DNA of 36,253 nt from Arthrobacter alkaliphilus. Lineage in GTDB: Bacteria; Actinomycetota; Actinomycetes; Actinomycetales; Micrococcaceae. The notes under the pieces are model-generated. The model saw only the letters and a list, made by a program, of their open reading frames with translations. It was not told where the DNA came from and searched no databases. Shown here in pieces: positions 1 to 9,084 of this stretch. Every line of letters begins with the position of its first letter. Within the stretch, counting starts at the first letter, position 1. Made by a program: the position numbers and the translations under genes. Location of the stretch: positions 71,804 through 108,056 of the forward strand of contig NZ_JAKEEC010000013.1 in NCBI RefSeq assembly GCF_021483235.1, given 5' to 3'.

Positions 1-4
1 ATCT

Positions 5-38
5 GCCGTGCGGCGCCGTCAACACGGCGCCGCACGGC
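5..38. terminator. GC-rich hairpin upstream of recO
   Basis: A perfect 15-bp inverted repeat (5-19 with 24-38) closes on a CAAC loop. It has no clear T-tract. It most likely ends transcription of the gene to the left, which lies outside the window, and separates it from recO. Confidence 0.65.
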
Positions 39-82
39 TTCGCCGGAACCCGGGAAGGCCCGGCGGGGTGCGAAGATTAACT

Positions 83-838
83 GTGGCCAATCCTTCGTCG
101 TTTGCAGCGCGGTCGTATCGGGACGATGCGGTAGTGCTGCGCACCCACAAGTTGGGCGAAGCGGACCGCATCATCACTTTGCTGACCAAGCACCATGGCC
201 AAATCAGGGCCGTTGCCAAGGGCGTACGGCGGACCAGTAGCCGCTTTGGTGCCAGGCTGGAGCCGTTCATGGTGGCCGACCTGCAACTCGTTTCCGGCCG
301 GACCCTGGACATTGTCACCCAGGCGGTTGCCAAGGGAGCCTACGGGAGCTCGATCGCTGCCGACTACTCGAGGTACACCGTCGCGGCCGCGATGACGGAA
401 ACGGCGGAGAAGCTGACCGACGCCGACGCCGATTCGGGAACCGCCCAATTCAACCTGCTTGTCGGGGCGCTGGCCGCGCTGAGCCGTTCCGACCACCCGC
501 CGGAGCTCATCCTCGATTCCTACCTGCTCCGCGCTTTGGCGACCGGCGGCTGGGCGCCCAGTTTCACGGATTGCGCCCGCTGTGGCGCGAGCGGTCCGCA
601 CACGGCGTTTTCCGCCCCCTTGGGCGGGATGGTCTGCAACGACTGCCGCCCGCCCGGCTCGCCGTCGCCCGCCCCCGAGACGGTCGTTTTGCTGGGCGCG
701 TTGCTGACGGGGGATTGGGCGACGGCGGACGTATCCGAGAGCCCGCATCGCAGGGAGGCCGCCGGATTGGTGGCGAGCTACCTGCAATGGCACCTTGAAC
801 GAGCATTGAAGTCCCTCAAACATGTGGAGCGAAGCTGA
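83..838 (+). CDS. recO: DNA repair protein RecO
   Basis: RecO works in RecF-pathway recombinational repair, binding ssDNA/SSB and helping load RecA. The 251-residue protein has the usual N-terminal OB-fold start ([19 protein letters not shown]) and a four-cysteine zinc site, C164-x2-C167 and C185-x2-C188. The frame is open upstream to a GTG at 8, but that start lies inside a strong hairpin and would add an arginine-rich tail not typical of the family. The GTG at 83, preceded by a GAAG sequence, is preferred. The stop is two bases before the uppS start, so the two genes form one unit, a common actinobacterial arrangement. Confidence 0.93.
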   Translation: MANPSSFAARSYRDDAVVLRTHKLGEADRIITLLTKHHGQIRAVAKGVRRTSSRFGARLEPFMVADLQLVSGRTLDIVTQAVAKGAYGSSIAADYSRYTVAAAMTETAEKLTDADADSGTAQFNLLVGALAALSRSDHPPELILDSYLLRALATGGWAPSFTDCARCGASGPHTAFSAPLGGMVCNDCRPPGSPSPAPETVVLLGALLTGDWATADVSESPHRREAAGLVASYLQWHLERALKSLKHVERS

Positions 839-840
839 AA

Positions 841-1659
841 GTGGTACTGGGAAAAAAGAAGACGGCAACGGCGCGGACCACCCCGGTGAGGGACCCTTAT
901 CCGCATCCCTCGGGTGCGAGGCCGCCCGCGATCCCCGCGGAGCTGATACCGCAGCACGTGGCCATCGTCATGGACGGCAATGGCCGATGGGCCAACCAGC
1001 GGGGACTCCCGCGCATCGAGGGACACAAAGCAGGGGAGCCGGCCCTGTTGGACGTGATGGCAGGCGCGATCGAACTGGGCATCAAGTACGTCAGCGTCTA
1101 CGCGTTCTCCACCGAAAACTGGCGCCGTTCCCCCGAAGAAGTGCGCTTCCTCATGGGATTTAACAAGGACGTGCTACGTCGCCAGCGGAACCAGCTTGAC
1201 GATTGGGGCGTGCGGATCCGGTGGGCGGGGCGGCGGCCCAGGCTCTGGGGCTCCGTCATCAAGGAACTGGAAGAAGCCGAGGAGTACACGCGCGGCAACG
1301 ACACGTGCACCTTGACCATGTGCGTCAACTACGGTGGCCGCGCCGAAATCGCCGATGCTGTAGCCGCAATTGCCCAGGATGTCGCTGACGGCCGCCTCAA
1401 GCCCGGCTCGGTCACCGAGAAGACCATCCAGAAATACCTCGATGAACCGGACCTGCCGGACGTGGACCTGTTCCTGCGAAGCTCCGGCGAGCAGCGGCTC
1501 TCGAACTTCCTCTTGTGGCAATCCGCCTATGCGGAATTCGTCTTCCTGGACACGCTCTGGCCCGACGTCGACCGCAGGACTTTGTGGGACGCCGTCGAGA
1601 TCTACGCCAAGAGGGACCGCCGCTACGGGGGCGCGGTGGACGCTGCGGCTCCCCGCTGA
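841..1659 (+). CDS. uppS: isoprenyl transferase (cis-polyprenyl diphosphate synthase)
   Basis: Condenses isopentenyl diphosphate units in cis to make the polyprenyl diphosphate lipid carrier used for peptidoglycan and other wall polymers. The 272-residue protein has the signature motif [13 protein letters not shown] with catalytic Asp45, the FSTENW motif near 89-94, and the C-terminal substrate-binding stretch [11 protein letters not shown] at 213-223. A basic/proline-rich tail of about 30 residues precedes the core, as in actinobacterial homologues. The GTG start follows the recO stop after two bases, implying coupling. Actinobacteria often have several paralogues of different product length, so the exact chain length cannot be read from sequence. 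Confidence 0.93.
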   Translation: MVLGKKKTATARTTPVRDPYPHPSGARPPAIPAELIPQHVAIVMDGNGRWANQRGLPRIEGHKAGEPALLDVMAGAIELGIKYVSVYAFSTENWRRSPEEVRFLMGFNKDVLRRQRNQLDDWGVRIRWAGRRPRLWGSVIKELEEAEEYTRGNDTCTLTMCVNYGGRAEIADAVAAIAQDVADGRLKPGSVTEKTIQKYLDEPDLPDVDLFLRSSGEQRLSNFLLWQSAYAEFVFLDTLWPDVDRRTLWDAVEIYAKRDRRYGGAVDAAAPR

Positions 1660-1699
1660 ACAAGGCGGCGCACAGGGCCAAACGTGCCGTGCAAACCGT

Positions 1700-2773
1700 T
1701 CAATCCGGATAGGAAGCCAGCCAGATCGCGACGTCGCGATAGGCCTGTTGCCGGACGGTACGCCTCGACAGGAAAATATCGTGGAGGGCGCCCGGGTAGC
1801 GGAAGACGGCCGTCCGGCGTCCGAGGCCCAACGCCCGGCGGGCCGTCTGCTCGACGTCGATCACGGCGTCGACGCGCATGAGCTCCGCCGTCCACTCGGC
1901 CTGGATCCGGGTGCGGCCGGAGAGAAGGACGAGCACTGGCGCATCGATATTGAGTTTGCGTTCGACGGCTGCGTGCCCGGCCAGGACGGCTTTGGTCCAC
2001 CCCGCGCGGATCGGGAAGGAAGCCCGCGGCCGCCATTCCGGGTCGAGGGACCATTCGCCGTGGGCCAGATTGCTCACGCTCTCCCAGTAGGCCGGCATCT
2101 CAGGGAAACGGAAAGGACGTTTCGGGTCGGTGCGAGCGAAGGGTTCCACCAGGCGCATCGCCATGCTGCGGACCAGGCTGCTGCCTTGGAGCTCCAACCA
2201 CGGCGAATTCAAGGTCAGCGTGGCAATGCGGCCGGGATTCCGGTCAGCCCACAGCGCCGCGATCAGGCCGCCCAGCGAATGGGCCAGAAGGTGGATCGTG
2301 GGGGCTTCCGCGTTACCCGTACGCTCGGCGATATCCCGCTGGATGGCAAGGAGCGCGGCGTCGAGGTCTTCGTCATAGACCGAAAGGTCGGTGGTGTAGC
2401 CGGGGGTCTGGCCGGGGCGCAGGCTCCGCCCGAACTTACGCAGGTCAAGCGCATAGAAGTGGAACCCCGAGGCGCCGAGAAACTCCGCCAATTCGGTCTG
2501 CATGAAGTAGTCAGCCCAGCCGTGAAGGTACAGGACCACCCTCGGTGGCCCTTCGGTGACTGGAATGTCGCGCCGGCGCCGGCGACGGGTAAATACGGTC
2601 AAAGCGTCGAGGAGTCCGTGGGGCGGCATTTGTGCCGCGAAAGGGCGGCCGTGCCGGATGAGGGTGGCGCAGACCGGGCCTTCAGTGTCCGGAAGGAGTT
2701 CGAGTTCCAGGGCCTCGAAACCGGCGCCAAGGAAGTCCTGCTGCCAGGCCGGCACCCCAAGGTCAGTGGTCAT
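1700..2773 (-). CDS. alpha/beta hydrolase (lysophospholipase-like), copy 1
   Basis: A 357-residue serine hydrolase of unknown substrate. The oxyanion-hole motif LYLHGW is near 81-86 and the nucleophile elbow is AHSLGG with Ser166. A late histidine in ALHD (His331) fits the triad; Asp302 or Asp306 could be the acid. No signal peptide is visible, so it is probably cytoplasmic. The frame extends upstream, but the ATG at 2773 has a GGAGG ribosome site at good distance. It overlaps the end of the next hydrolase by 11 bases, so translation is probably coupled. It is clearly a paralogue of that neighbour (shared HGW-DYF, FYALD, GRSL, GGLIAALW). It converges with uppS, 40 bases away. Confidence 0.85.
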   Translation of the reverse strand: MTTDLGVPAWQQDFLGAGFEALELELLPDTEGPVCATLIRHGRPFAAQMPPHGLLDALTVFTRRRRRRDIPVTEGPPRVVLYLHGWADYFMQTELAEFLGASGFHFYALDLRKFGRSLRPGQTPGYTTDLSVYDEDLDAALLAIQRDIAERTGNAEAPTIHLLAHSLGGLIAALWADRNPGRIATLTLNSPWLELQGSSLVRSMAMRLVEPFARTDPKRPFRFPEMPAYWESVSNLAHGEWSLDPEWRPRASFPIRAGWTKAVLAGHAAVERKLNIDAPVLVLLSGRTRIQAEWTAELMRVDAVIDVEQTARRALGLGRRTAVFRYPGALHDIFLSRRTVRQQAYRDVAIWLASYPD

Positions 2774-3821
2774 GGCGTTCCTCCGCTGGTCCACGCTCAT
2801 GGCCGGCCGGAGGTGCCGTCCGTTGCCCGTTGGTGATGTACCCATGGATCCAGCGGGCGAGCCTGGCGTAGGCGTCGGCCCGCACGGGACCGGCGGACAG
2901 GAATACGTCGTGGAGGCCGCCATCCACACGTTCCAGGGTGACGGACCGGCCAAGGGTCATGGCGCGGACTGCCATGGTGTTGACGTCCAGGACGGCGTCC
3001 GAACGGCGCATGGACTCCCGCCAGACCATGCCGTTGGCGCTTGCGCCGGAAATCAAGACCAGGATCGGAATGTCTATTCGCAGTCCACGGGCAACCCTCG
3101 TGTGGCCGCTGAGGACCGCACTGAGCCAACCGGCCCGGACGGGGAAGGCCATCGGGGGGCGGTATTTGTCGTCGAGGACCCACTCGCCTTCGGCCGAACT
3201 GCTGATGCTGCGGTAGTAGAAGCCGCGTTCCGGCAAGCGCAAAATGGTCGTGGGCCGGAAGCGCGCGAGGGGCTTCACCATGGTCTGCGCGGCACGCCGC
3301 ACCACAACACTCCCGTGCATTTCAAGCCATGGGCTGTTCAGGACCAGGTGTTGGACCGAACCCGGGTGGCTGCTCACCCACAGTGCTGCGATCAGGCCTC
3401 CGGTGGAATGGCCCATGAGGGTCAGCGGGCACGGCCCCTCTGAAGCGCGGATCATCTCGATGGCTTTGCTGATTTCGGCATCGTAGTCGTCCAGGTGTTC
3501 AACGTAACCGCCTGGCCTGTCCGCTTGCAGGCTGCGGCCATGGTTGTGCATGTCCAGCGCATAGAAACGGAAGCCCTGTCCCGTCCAGAACTCCGCCAGG
3601 GCGACGTTGAAGAAGTAGTCGCTCCACCCGTGCAGGAACAAGACCGATCGCTTGGCCGGAGTATCAGCGCCATCGGCGGCACCAGCACTATCAGCACCAT
3701 CGGCGGCCTGGCGCGGCACATGCCGCACCAGCGTCGCGCGCCGGACAACCCCGTCGGGTCCGGCGGCCTCGAATGCGCAACTTTCGAAGTCCGCACCGAG
3801 GATATCGGTCTGCCACTCCAT
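2763..3821 (-). CDS. alpha/beta hydrolase (lysophospholipase-like), copy 2
   Basis: A 352-residue serine hydrolase, paralogous to its downstream neighbour. It has LFLHGWSDYFF (oxyanion region, about 61-71), GHSTGG with nucleophile Ser139, and a late GGLHD histidine. Residues about 40-54 are a low-complexity Ala/Asp/Gly stretch encoded by a 27-bp tandem DNA repeat, which the sister protein lacks. The ATG at 3821 lies nine bases after the FAD dehydrogenase stop, so this is the middle gene of a three-gene unit. The substrate is unknown; the tandem pairing suggests either divergent specificity or a dosage duplication. Confidence 0.85.
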   Translation of the reverse strand: MEWQTDILGADFESCAFEAAGPDGVVRRATLVRHVPRQAADGADSAGAADGADTPAKRSVLFLHGWSDYFFNVALAEFWTGQGFRFYALDMHNHGRSLQADRPGGYVEHLDDYDAEISKAIEMIRASEGPCPLTLMGHSTGGLIAALWVSSHPGSVQHLVLNSPWLEMHGSVVVRRAAQTMVKPLARFRPTTILRLPERGFYYRSISSSAEGEWVLDDKYRPPMAFPVRAGWLSAVLSGHTRVARGLRIDIPILVLISGASANGMVWRESMRRSDAVLDVNTMAVRAMTLGRSVTLERVDGGLHDVFLSAGPVRADAYARLARWIHGYITNGQRTAPPAGHERGPAEERHDH

Positions 3822-3830
3822 GGGAACAGC

Positions 3831-5513
3831 TTAGACACTCGCCGCGGCGTCACACCCGGCTGCACGCCCGGAGAACAGGCACCCGCCCAGGAACGTCCCT
3901 TCCAACGCCCGGTAGCCATGGATTCCCCCGCCGCCGAACCCGGCGGCCTCGCCCGCCGCATACAAGCCCGGGACAGGAGCACCGGAATCATTGAGAACGC
4001 GTGAACGGAGGTCGGTCTGAAGCCCACCCAGGCTCTTGCGCGTCAAGACAGAGAGCCGGACCGCCAGGAGCGGCCCGTGTGCCGGGTCGGTGAGCCGGTG
4101 CGGAGGGGCCACCCGCATGACCTTGTCCGTGGCGAAGCGCCGCGCCGCGCGGATCGCGGCCAGCTGCGGGTCCTTGCCCAGCCCGCTTGCCACCTGCAAG
4201 TCGCGATCGTGGATGAGGGACTCTAGCTGGACGGGATCAATCAACGCCGAACCCGTGAGCGCGTTCATTTTCGCAGCGAGCTCGGGGATCGTCGCGGCCT
4301 GCAGGAAGTCCACTCCCCGGTCCAGGAACAAGCGCAATGGAGAATCGCTGCCGGGGTGGAGCCTGGACGCAAGGAGCCTGATGTCCTTGTCAGTCAGGTC
4401 CGGGTTCTGTTCCGATCCTGACAGCGCGAACTCCTTCAGCGCGATGGTGCGGTTGCACACGAACCACGAATGGCCGTGTCCGCCTGCAAGGATATGGCGG
4501 AGGGCGCCCAGCGAATCGAAGCCGGGAAACAGCGGAGCGGGCAACTGGCGGCCTGTCGCGTCAATCCACAGCGAGGACGGACCCGGAAGTATGCGGATTC
4601 CGTGCGCAGGCCACACGGGGGAGTGGTTGTGGATGCCTTCCGGGTAGTGCCACATGCGGTCGCCATTGATGAGCCTGCCGCCGACGGCCGCAACGGCGGC
4701 CAGGAACTCGCCGTCGACGGATGCCGGAACACCGCTCAGCATATGCCCGGGGGCACTGCCTCCAGGCCACTGCCTGCGGACCAAGGTGTGGTTCCCGCCG
4801 ATACCGCCGGTCGTCACGATGATCGCTCCGGCGGCCGCCTCAAAGTGTCCGACGACTGACCGGGGCGACGCTTCGCCGCGTCCGGCTTCTGAGGCCTCGA
4901 GAATCTCGCCGCCGACCCCGGCGACGCCGCCCGCCGTCGTCGTAATTTTCGTGGCCCGATGCCGGAAATGGAGGGATATCCGTCCATGGGCCACGCCTTC
5001 GTTCACTTTCGCCAGGAACGGCTGCACGACGCCGGGTCCGGTGCCCCACGTGACGTGGAACCGCGGGACCGTGTTGCCGTGCCCCTGGGGACCGTAGCCG
5101 CCGCGTTCGGCCCATTGCACCAATGGAAAGAGCCGCACGCCGAGGGATTTCAGCCAGCGGCGCTTCTCGCCGGCCGCAAAATCCACGTACGCCTCCGCCC
5201 AAAGCCGGGCCCACGAGTCTTCCGGCCGGTCAAACGCCGCGGACGCCAGCCAATCGCTCAAGGCGAGTTCGGCACTGTCCTTGACACCAAGCCTCCGCTG
5301 CTCGGGGGAGTTGACCAGGAACAAGCCACCGAAAGACCAATGCGCCTGGCCGCCGACGGACGCGGGCGGTTCCTGATCCAGGACGGCAACGCGCTTGCCG
5401 TCGGCGTAAGCCTGGGCAGCGGCAACCAGCCCCGATAGTCCCGCCCCAATGACGACGACATCGGCCTCAACGGTAGCGCTGGCGTGAACTCCATCACGTG
5501 GTTTGCTCGGCAT
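3831..5513 (-). CDS. FAD-binding dehydrogenase (succinate dehydrogenase flavoprotein/KstD-like)
   Basis: A 560-residue flavoprotein of the fumarate reductase/3-ketosteroid-1-dehydrogenase superfamily. The N-terminal Rossmann motif VVVIGAGLSGLVAA has its glycines at 23-28. A GGQAHWSFGG stretch near 54-63 and an interior TTGGIGGNH follow. The C-terminal GLYAAGEAAGFGGGGIHGYRAL-type motif is the conserved second FAD-contact region of this family. No signal peptide is seen. It is the first gene of a minus-strand unit with the two hydrolases. No Shine-Dalgarno is evident, but TAGCAT lies just upstream, so the message may be leaderless. The substrate is unknown; ketosteroid oxidation is possible but unproven. 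Confidence 0.85.
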   Translation of the reverse strand: MPSKPRDGVHASATVEADVVVIGAGLSGLVAAAQAYADGKRVAVLDQEPPASVGGQAHWSFGGLFLVNSPEQRRLGVKDSAELALSDWLASAAFDRPEDSWARLWAEAYVDFAAGEKRRWLKSLGVRLFPLVQWAERGGYGPQGHGNTVPRFHVTWGTGPGVVQPFLAKVNEGVAHGRISLHFRHRATKITTTAGGVAGVGGEILEASEAGRGEASPRSVVGHFEAAAGAIIVTTGGIGGNHTLVRRQWPGGSAPGHMLSGVPASVDGEFLAAVAAVGGRLINGDRMWHYPEGIHNHSPVWPAHGIRILPGPSSLWIDATGRQLPAPLFPGFDSLGALRHILAGGHGHSWFVCNRTIALKEFALSGSEQNPDLTDKDIRLLASRLHPGSDSPLRLFLDRGVDFLQAATIPELAAKMNALTGSALIDPVQLESLIHDRDLQVASGLGKDPQLAAIRAARRFATDKVMRVAPPHRLTDPAHGPLLAVRLSVLTRKSLGGLQTDLRSRVLNDSGAPVPGLYAAGEAAGFGGGGIHGYRALEGTFLGGCLFSGRAAGCDAAASV

Positions 5514-5581
5514 TCGTACATGCTACCGTCCGGTAACCGCCCTGGTTTGGTGCGCTGCCCGTAAACCGGAAAACTAGGAGC

Positions 5582-6664
5582 ATGCGCGTTTACCCCACAT
5601 TCTTCAAGTTGGCCTTCTCCTGGATGGATGCCGAAAGGGCCCACAAGATCGGTTTCCAGGCAATCCGCTTCGCACACCGCTCCGGCGCCGGACGCGTTTT
5701 GGCCAAAATGACGGCCCCGCACCCTTCGCTGCGCACTGAGGCTTTCGGACTCACCTTCCCGTCGCCGTTTGGCCTTGCGGCCGGCTTCGACAAGGAAGGC
5801 CACGGAGTCGAGGCACTCGCTGAACTGGGATTCGGCCATATCGAAGTGGGCACCATCACCGGCCAGGCGCAGCCGGGCAACGAGAAACCGCGGCTTTTCC
5901 GCTTGATCGAGGACAAGGCCGTCATCAACCGCATGGGCTTCAACAACGACGGCGCGGCAGCCGTGGCACCGCGGCTCAAGGCCGCTCGGGCGGCACTGCA
6001 ACGGAAGCATCCGGGGGTCCGTGCAGTGATCGGAGTCAACATCGGCAAGACCAAGGTCGTCGAGCTCGACGACGCGGTGGAGGACTATTTGGTCAGCGCC
6101 AGGAGCCTGGCGCCCGCCGCAGATTACCTCGTGGTCAATGTCAGCTCACCCAACACACCGGGTTTGCGCCTGCTCCAAAACGTCGAAACGCTACGCCCGC
6201 TCCTGCGCGCTGTCGGCGATGCTGCCGACGAGTCAGCCGGCCGCCACGTACCCCTGCTGGTCAAGATCGCACCGGACCTGAGCGACGAGGATATCGCCGA
6301 CGTCGCCCGGCTCGCCCTGGACCTCAAGCTCGACGGGATCATTGCAACAAACACGACCATCGGCCGGGAGGGCCTGGTTTCCGATCCGGCCAAAGTAGCT
6401 GCGTGCGGCCCCGGCGGCCTCTCCGGCGCACCGCTCAAGGAGCGTTCGCTGGAAGTGCTGCGCCAGCTCAAGGCGGCCGTGGGGGAGGGCCTGGTGCTCA
6501 TCTCGGTCGGCGGAGTGGAATCCGCGGCCGACGTCCAGGAGCGGCTCGACGCCGGAGCAACCCTCGTGCAGGGCTACACCGCGTTTCTTTACGAAGGTCC
6601 TTTCTGGGCCGCCGCTATCAACAAGGCCCTCGTGAAGGGTCGCCGCCAAGCTGTGAACCCATAG
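5582..6664 (+). CDS. pyrD: quinone-dependent dihydroorotate dehydrogenase (class 2)
   Basis: Oxidises dihydroorotate to orotate in pyrimidine synthesis and passes electrons to membrane quinone. The 360-residue protein carries the class 2 amphipathic N-terminal helix (PTFFKLAFSWMDAERAH), the FMN/substrate motifs SPFGLAAGFDKEG and INRMGFNNDG, and NVSSPNTPGLR with the catalytic serine typical of class 2 enzymes. The C-terminal phosphate-binding part includes ISVGGVESAADV. The only obvious ribosome site, AGGAG, ends one base before the ATG, an unusually short spacing. The N-terminus nevertheless looks complete. It is divergent from the FAD dehydrogenase and convergent with the DUF3043 gene. Confidence 0.95.
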   Translation: MRVYPTFFKLAFSWMDAERAHKIGFQAIRFAHRSGAGRVLAKMTAPHPSLRTEAFGLTFPSPFGLAAGFDKEGHGVEALAELGFGHIEVGTITGQAQPGNEKPRLFRLIEDKAVINRMGFNNDGAAAVAPRLKAARAALQRKHPGVRAVIGVNIGKTKVVELDDAVEDYLVSARSLAPAADYLVVNVSSPNTPGLRLLQNVETLRPLLRAVGDAADESAGRHVPLLVKIAPDLSDEDIADVARLALDLKLDGIIATNTTIGREGLVSDPAKVAACGPGGLSGAPLKERSLEVLRQLKAAVGEGLVLISVGGVESAADVQERLDAGATLVQGYTAFLYEGPFWAAAINKALVKGRRQAVNP

Positions 6665-6702
6665 ACATGGCCCCTCGCCCGGACCGCGAGGTACTGTCAA
6701 CG

Positions 6703-6737
6703 AAAATGACCCTGGAACTCTGTTCCAGGGTCATTTT
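6703..6737. terminator. bidirectional terminator between pyrD and DUF3043 gene
   Basis: A 16-bp perfect inverted repeat (6703-6718 with 6722-6737) closes on a three-base loop. It begins AAAA and ends TTTT, giving a U-tract in both directions. It serves both convergent genes. Confidence 0.9.
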
Positions 6738-6772
6738 GATTCGTCGGACTCTTGTCCTTGGCGATCGGGCCG

Positions 6773-7366
6773 TCAGGCGGGGTACTGGCCCCGCTGGACC
6801 TGCGGCTTCGGCAGGCGGAGGCGGCGGAACTGCAAGGAACGCATGCTGCCGTACCAGACGGTGCCGCGCTCGACGTCGCCGAACTTCAGGGTGAGGCTCT
6901 TGCGCAACTTGCGGGAAAGGATGAACACATCCGCGAAGACCGCGAGGAACATAACCCAGAAGCCGATCAGGACATAGCTCAGCACGTCGCTTCCTGCAGG
7001 AATGATGAAGGAGATGACCACGAAGAGCAGGGCGCCGAACATCAGGTATTCGCCCAAGCTGAAACGTGCATCGACAAAGTCGCGCGCAAAACGCTTCTGG
7101 GGTCCCTTGTCCCGCAGGGGCAGGTATTTTTCATCCCCGGTGTCCAGGGCCTGCCGCATCTTCTGGCGCTGGTCCTGCACCGCGATCCGCTCCGCTTCCT
7201 TCGAGGCCTTCCGGTCCGTAGGGACGAGCGGCCGTTTGCGGGCTGCTTCCTGTTCCTTGCGCTTGGGCGTGGGAGCGCCCTTGCCGACGCCCTTCACGGC
7301 GGCTTCGGCGGCAAGCTGGTCTACTTGTTCTTGAGCGCTCGGCTCATCCTTTTTACGTCCAAACAC
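6773..7366 (-). CDS. DUF3043 domain membrane protein
   Basis: A protein of about 197 residues in the actinobacterial DUF3043 family; its function is unknown. It starts FGRKK and has a highly charged N-terminal half (about 1-95, rich in Lys/Glu/Arg/Ala, probably helical and cytoplasmic). Two membrane helices follow (YLMFGALLFVVISFIIPAG and YVLIGFWVMFLAVFADVFIL), then a basic C-terminal tail. Upstream codons are open, but the family start and a TATTCT box just before two consecutive GTG codons favour initiation at 7366 or 7369, possibly leaderless. It is divergent from the M20 dipeptidase gene and shares the pyrD terminator. Confidence 0.8.
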   Translation of the reverse strand: MFGRKKDEPSAQEQVDQLAAEAAVKGVGKGAPTPKRKEQEAARKRPLVPTDRKASKEAERIAVQDQRQKMRQALDTGDEKYLPLRDKGPQKRFARDFVDARFSLGEYLMFGALLFVVISFIIPAGSDVLSYVLIGFWVMFLAVFADVFILSRKLRKSLTLKFGDVERGTVWYGSMRSLQFRRLRLPKPQVQRGQYPA

Positions 7367-7487
7367 CACTACAGAATACCCCGCACAAACCCCGCCAAAC
7401 TCCCAGTGACGCGGCACCGCCGGGGCGGGCCCGCCACGCCGCCCGCTCCGGTTCCCCGGCACCACTCACGGAGGTAGTCTTTTCGCC

Positions 7488-8915
7488 ATGACTTCAATGA
7501 ATGCGGAGACCCCGCAGACCCATTCCGGCGGCTCCAGCACAATCAATGTTGATGCGCTCAAGTCCTCGATCGATGCTTCCTTCAGCGAGACGCTGGCCAA
7601 TTTGAAGACCTTGGTCGCGATTCCGGGGATTGCGTGGCCCAGCTTCGACGCGGCGGAACTGGAGCGGAGTGCCGAGGCTGTCGCGGCGCTGGTCGGTGAG
7701 TCCGGCTTCCAGGACGTTCAGATCCTGCGGTGCGACAAGGCCGACGGGAACCCCGGGGGGCCTGCCATTGTTGCGCGCCGCCTTCCGGCGCCTGGGAAGC
7801 CAACCATCCTGCTCTACGCGCATCACGATGTGCAACCGCCCGGCGACGTGACGCTGTGGGATACCGCGCCTTTCGTCGCCGAGGAACGGGATGGCCGCCT
7901 CTATGGCCGTGGCGCGGCGGACGACAAAGCGGGAATCATGGCCCACCTTGCCTCCTACGCAGCGGTGACCCAGGTACTGGGAGACGACTTTGGCCTTGGG
8001 GTCACCTTGTTCTTCGAAGGTGAAGAAGAAGCGGGCTCGCCGACGTTCCGGACTTTCCTCGAAACCCACCGCGAGCTCCTCGAAGCGGATGTCATCGTCG
8101 TGGCGGATTCAAGCAACTGGAAAGTCGGCGTTCCTGCGTTGACAACCAGTCTCCGCGGACTCGTCGACGGCACCTTCGAGGTGCGGGTCCTGGATCATGC
8201 CGTTCACTCGGGCATGTTCGGCGGCCCCGTTCTGGATGCCCCGACCCTTCTGTCCCGGCTCATTGCGACCCTGCACGACGACGACGGCGACGTTGCGATC
8301 GAGGGCCTGGCAGCCAAGGACGACGTAGTCGAAGACGTGGACGAGGAACAGTACCGCGCCGACGCCTCCGTGCTCGACGGCGTGCGGCTCGCCGGCAGCG
8401 GCAGCATCGCCTCGCGGCTTTGGACCAAGCCCGCGTTGTCCATCATCGGAATCGACGCGCCCGCCGTCGACGTCGCATCCAACACGCTGCTCCCTGCCGC
8501 GCGGGCAAAGTTCAGCCTGCGACTGGCCCCTGGGCAGGATCCCGACGCCGCCATGGATGCTGTCAGAAGGCATGTGGAAGCGAACGCACCCTTCGGTGCG
8601 AAGGTGACGTTCGTGCCGGGGGAGCGGGGCAACGCGTTCGCCACGGACACAACGTCGGCGGCAGCCCGGATCGCCATGTGGGCACTCGGTGAAGCGTGGG
8701 GCGTGCCCGCCGTCGAAATGGGCATCGGCGGTTCCATACCGTTCATCGCGGACCTGACCGAGACGTACCCCGACGTCCAGATCCTGGTCACTGGTGTCGA
8801 GGACCCGGATTCACGTGCCCACAGCGCCAACGAATCCCTTCACATCGGCGATTTCCGGAACGCGGTTCTCGCCGAGGCGCTGATGCTGGCCCGCTTGAAC
8901 GCCGAAGGCCTCTGA
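7488..8915 (+). CDS. M20 family metallo-dipeptidase
   Basis: A 475-residue zinc-dependent peptidase of the M20 dipeptidase group. Metal ligands and catalytic residues are visible: AHHDVQPPGD (His112, Asp114), GRGAADDKAG (Asp145 region), EGEEEAGSP (catalytic Glu180/Glu181), and a C-terminal RAHSANE histidine. A lid/dimerisation domain lies between about 215 and 370. No signal peptide is seen, so it should act on small peptides in the cytoplasm. A GGAGG site precedes the ATG with rather long spacing; a second ATG at 7497 is possible. Substrate preference cannot be read from sequence. Confidence 0.9.
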   Translation: MTSMNAETPQTHSGGSSTINVDALKSSIDASFSETLANLKTLVAIPGIAWPSFDAAELERSAEAVAALVGESGFQDVQILRCDKADGNPGGPAIVARRLPAPGKPTILLYAHHDVQPPGDVTLWDTAPFVAEERDGRLYGRGAADDKAGIMAHLASYAAVTQVLGDDFGLGVTLFFEGEEEAGSPTFRTFLETHRELLEADVIVVADSSNWKVGVPALTTSLRGLVDGTFEVRVLDHAVHSGMFGGPVLDAPTLLSRLIATLHDDDGDVAIEGLAAKDDVVEDVDEEQYRADASVLDGVRLAGSGSIASRLWTKPALSIIGIDAPAVDVASNTLLPAARAKFSLRLAPGQDPDAAMDAVRRHVEANAPFGAKVTFVPGERGNAFATDTTSAAARIAMWALGEAWGVPAVEMGIGGSIPFIADLTETYPDVQILVTGVEDPDSRAHSANESLHIGDFRNAVLAEALMLARLNAEGL

Positions 8916-8971
8916 TCCGCCCGCCTGCGTCGGCGGGGAACAACGCAAGGGTCCGGGCGGTTACGTTAGAA

Positions 8972-9013
8972 GTTATAGCTATGCGCCGGCTGGACGTAGC
9001 ATGTAGCTATAAC
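8972..9013. promoter_or_regulatory. inverted repeat upstream of erpA (candidate operator)
   Basis: Two 10-bp arms (8972-8981 and 9004-9013) are perfect inverted copies. Each contains the palindromic core TAGCTA, so TAGCTAT also occurs as a direct repeat 28 bases apart. The site is 72 bases upstream of erpA, and TATAAC at 9008-9013 could be a -10 element. This fits a dimer-pair operator, but the regulator is unknown. Confidence 0.45.
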
Positions 9014-9084
9014 CCGCACGTATTTGGGTAAGGGCCGGCAGCGCGAAGGCGCAGCCGCCAAGAGCTTCATAAGAAGGTAGGCCA

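Noticed and set aside
8..82. Upstream extension of recO to GTG at 8
   Set aside because: The start lies in a strong hairpin and gives an atypical Arg-rich tail.
1370..2836. 488-codon open frame on the plus strand
   Set aside because: It runs antisense through hydrolase 1, has no ribosome site or domain, and is explained by high GC at third positions of the real gene.
8920..8937. 6-bp hairpin after the M20 gene
   Set aside because: Too short and without a T-tract to call a terminator.
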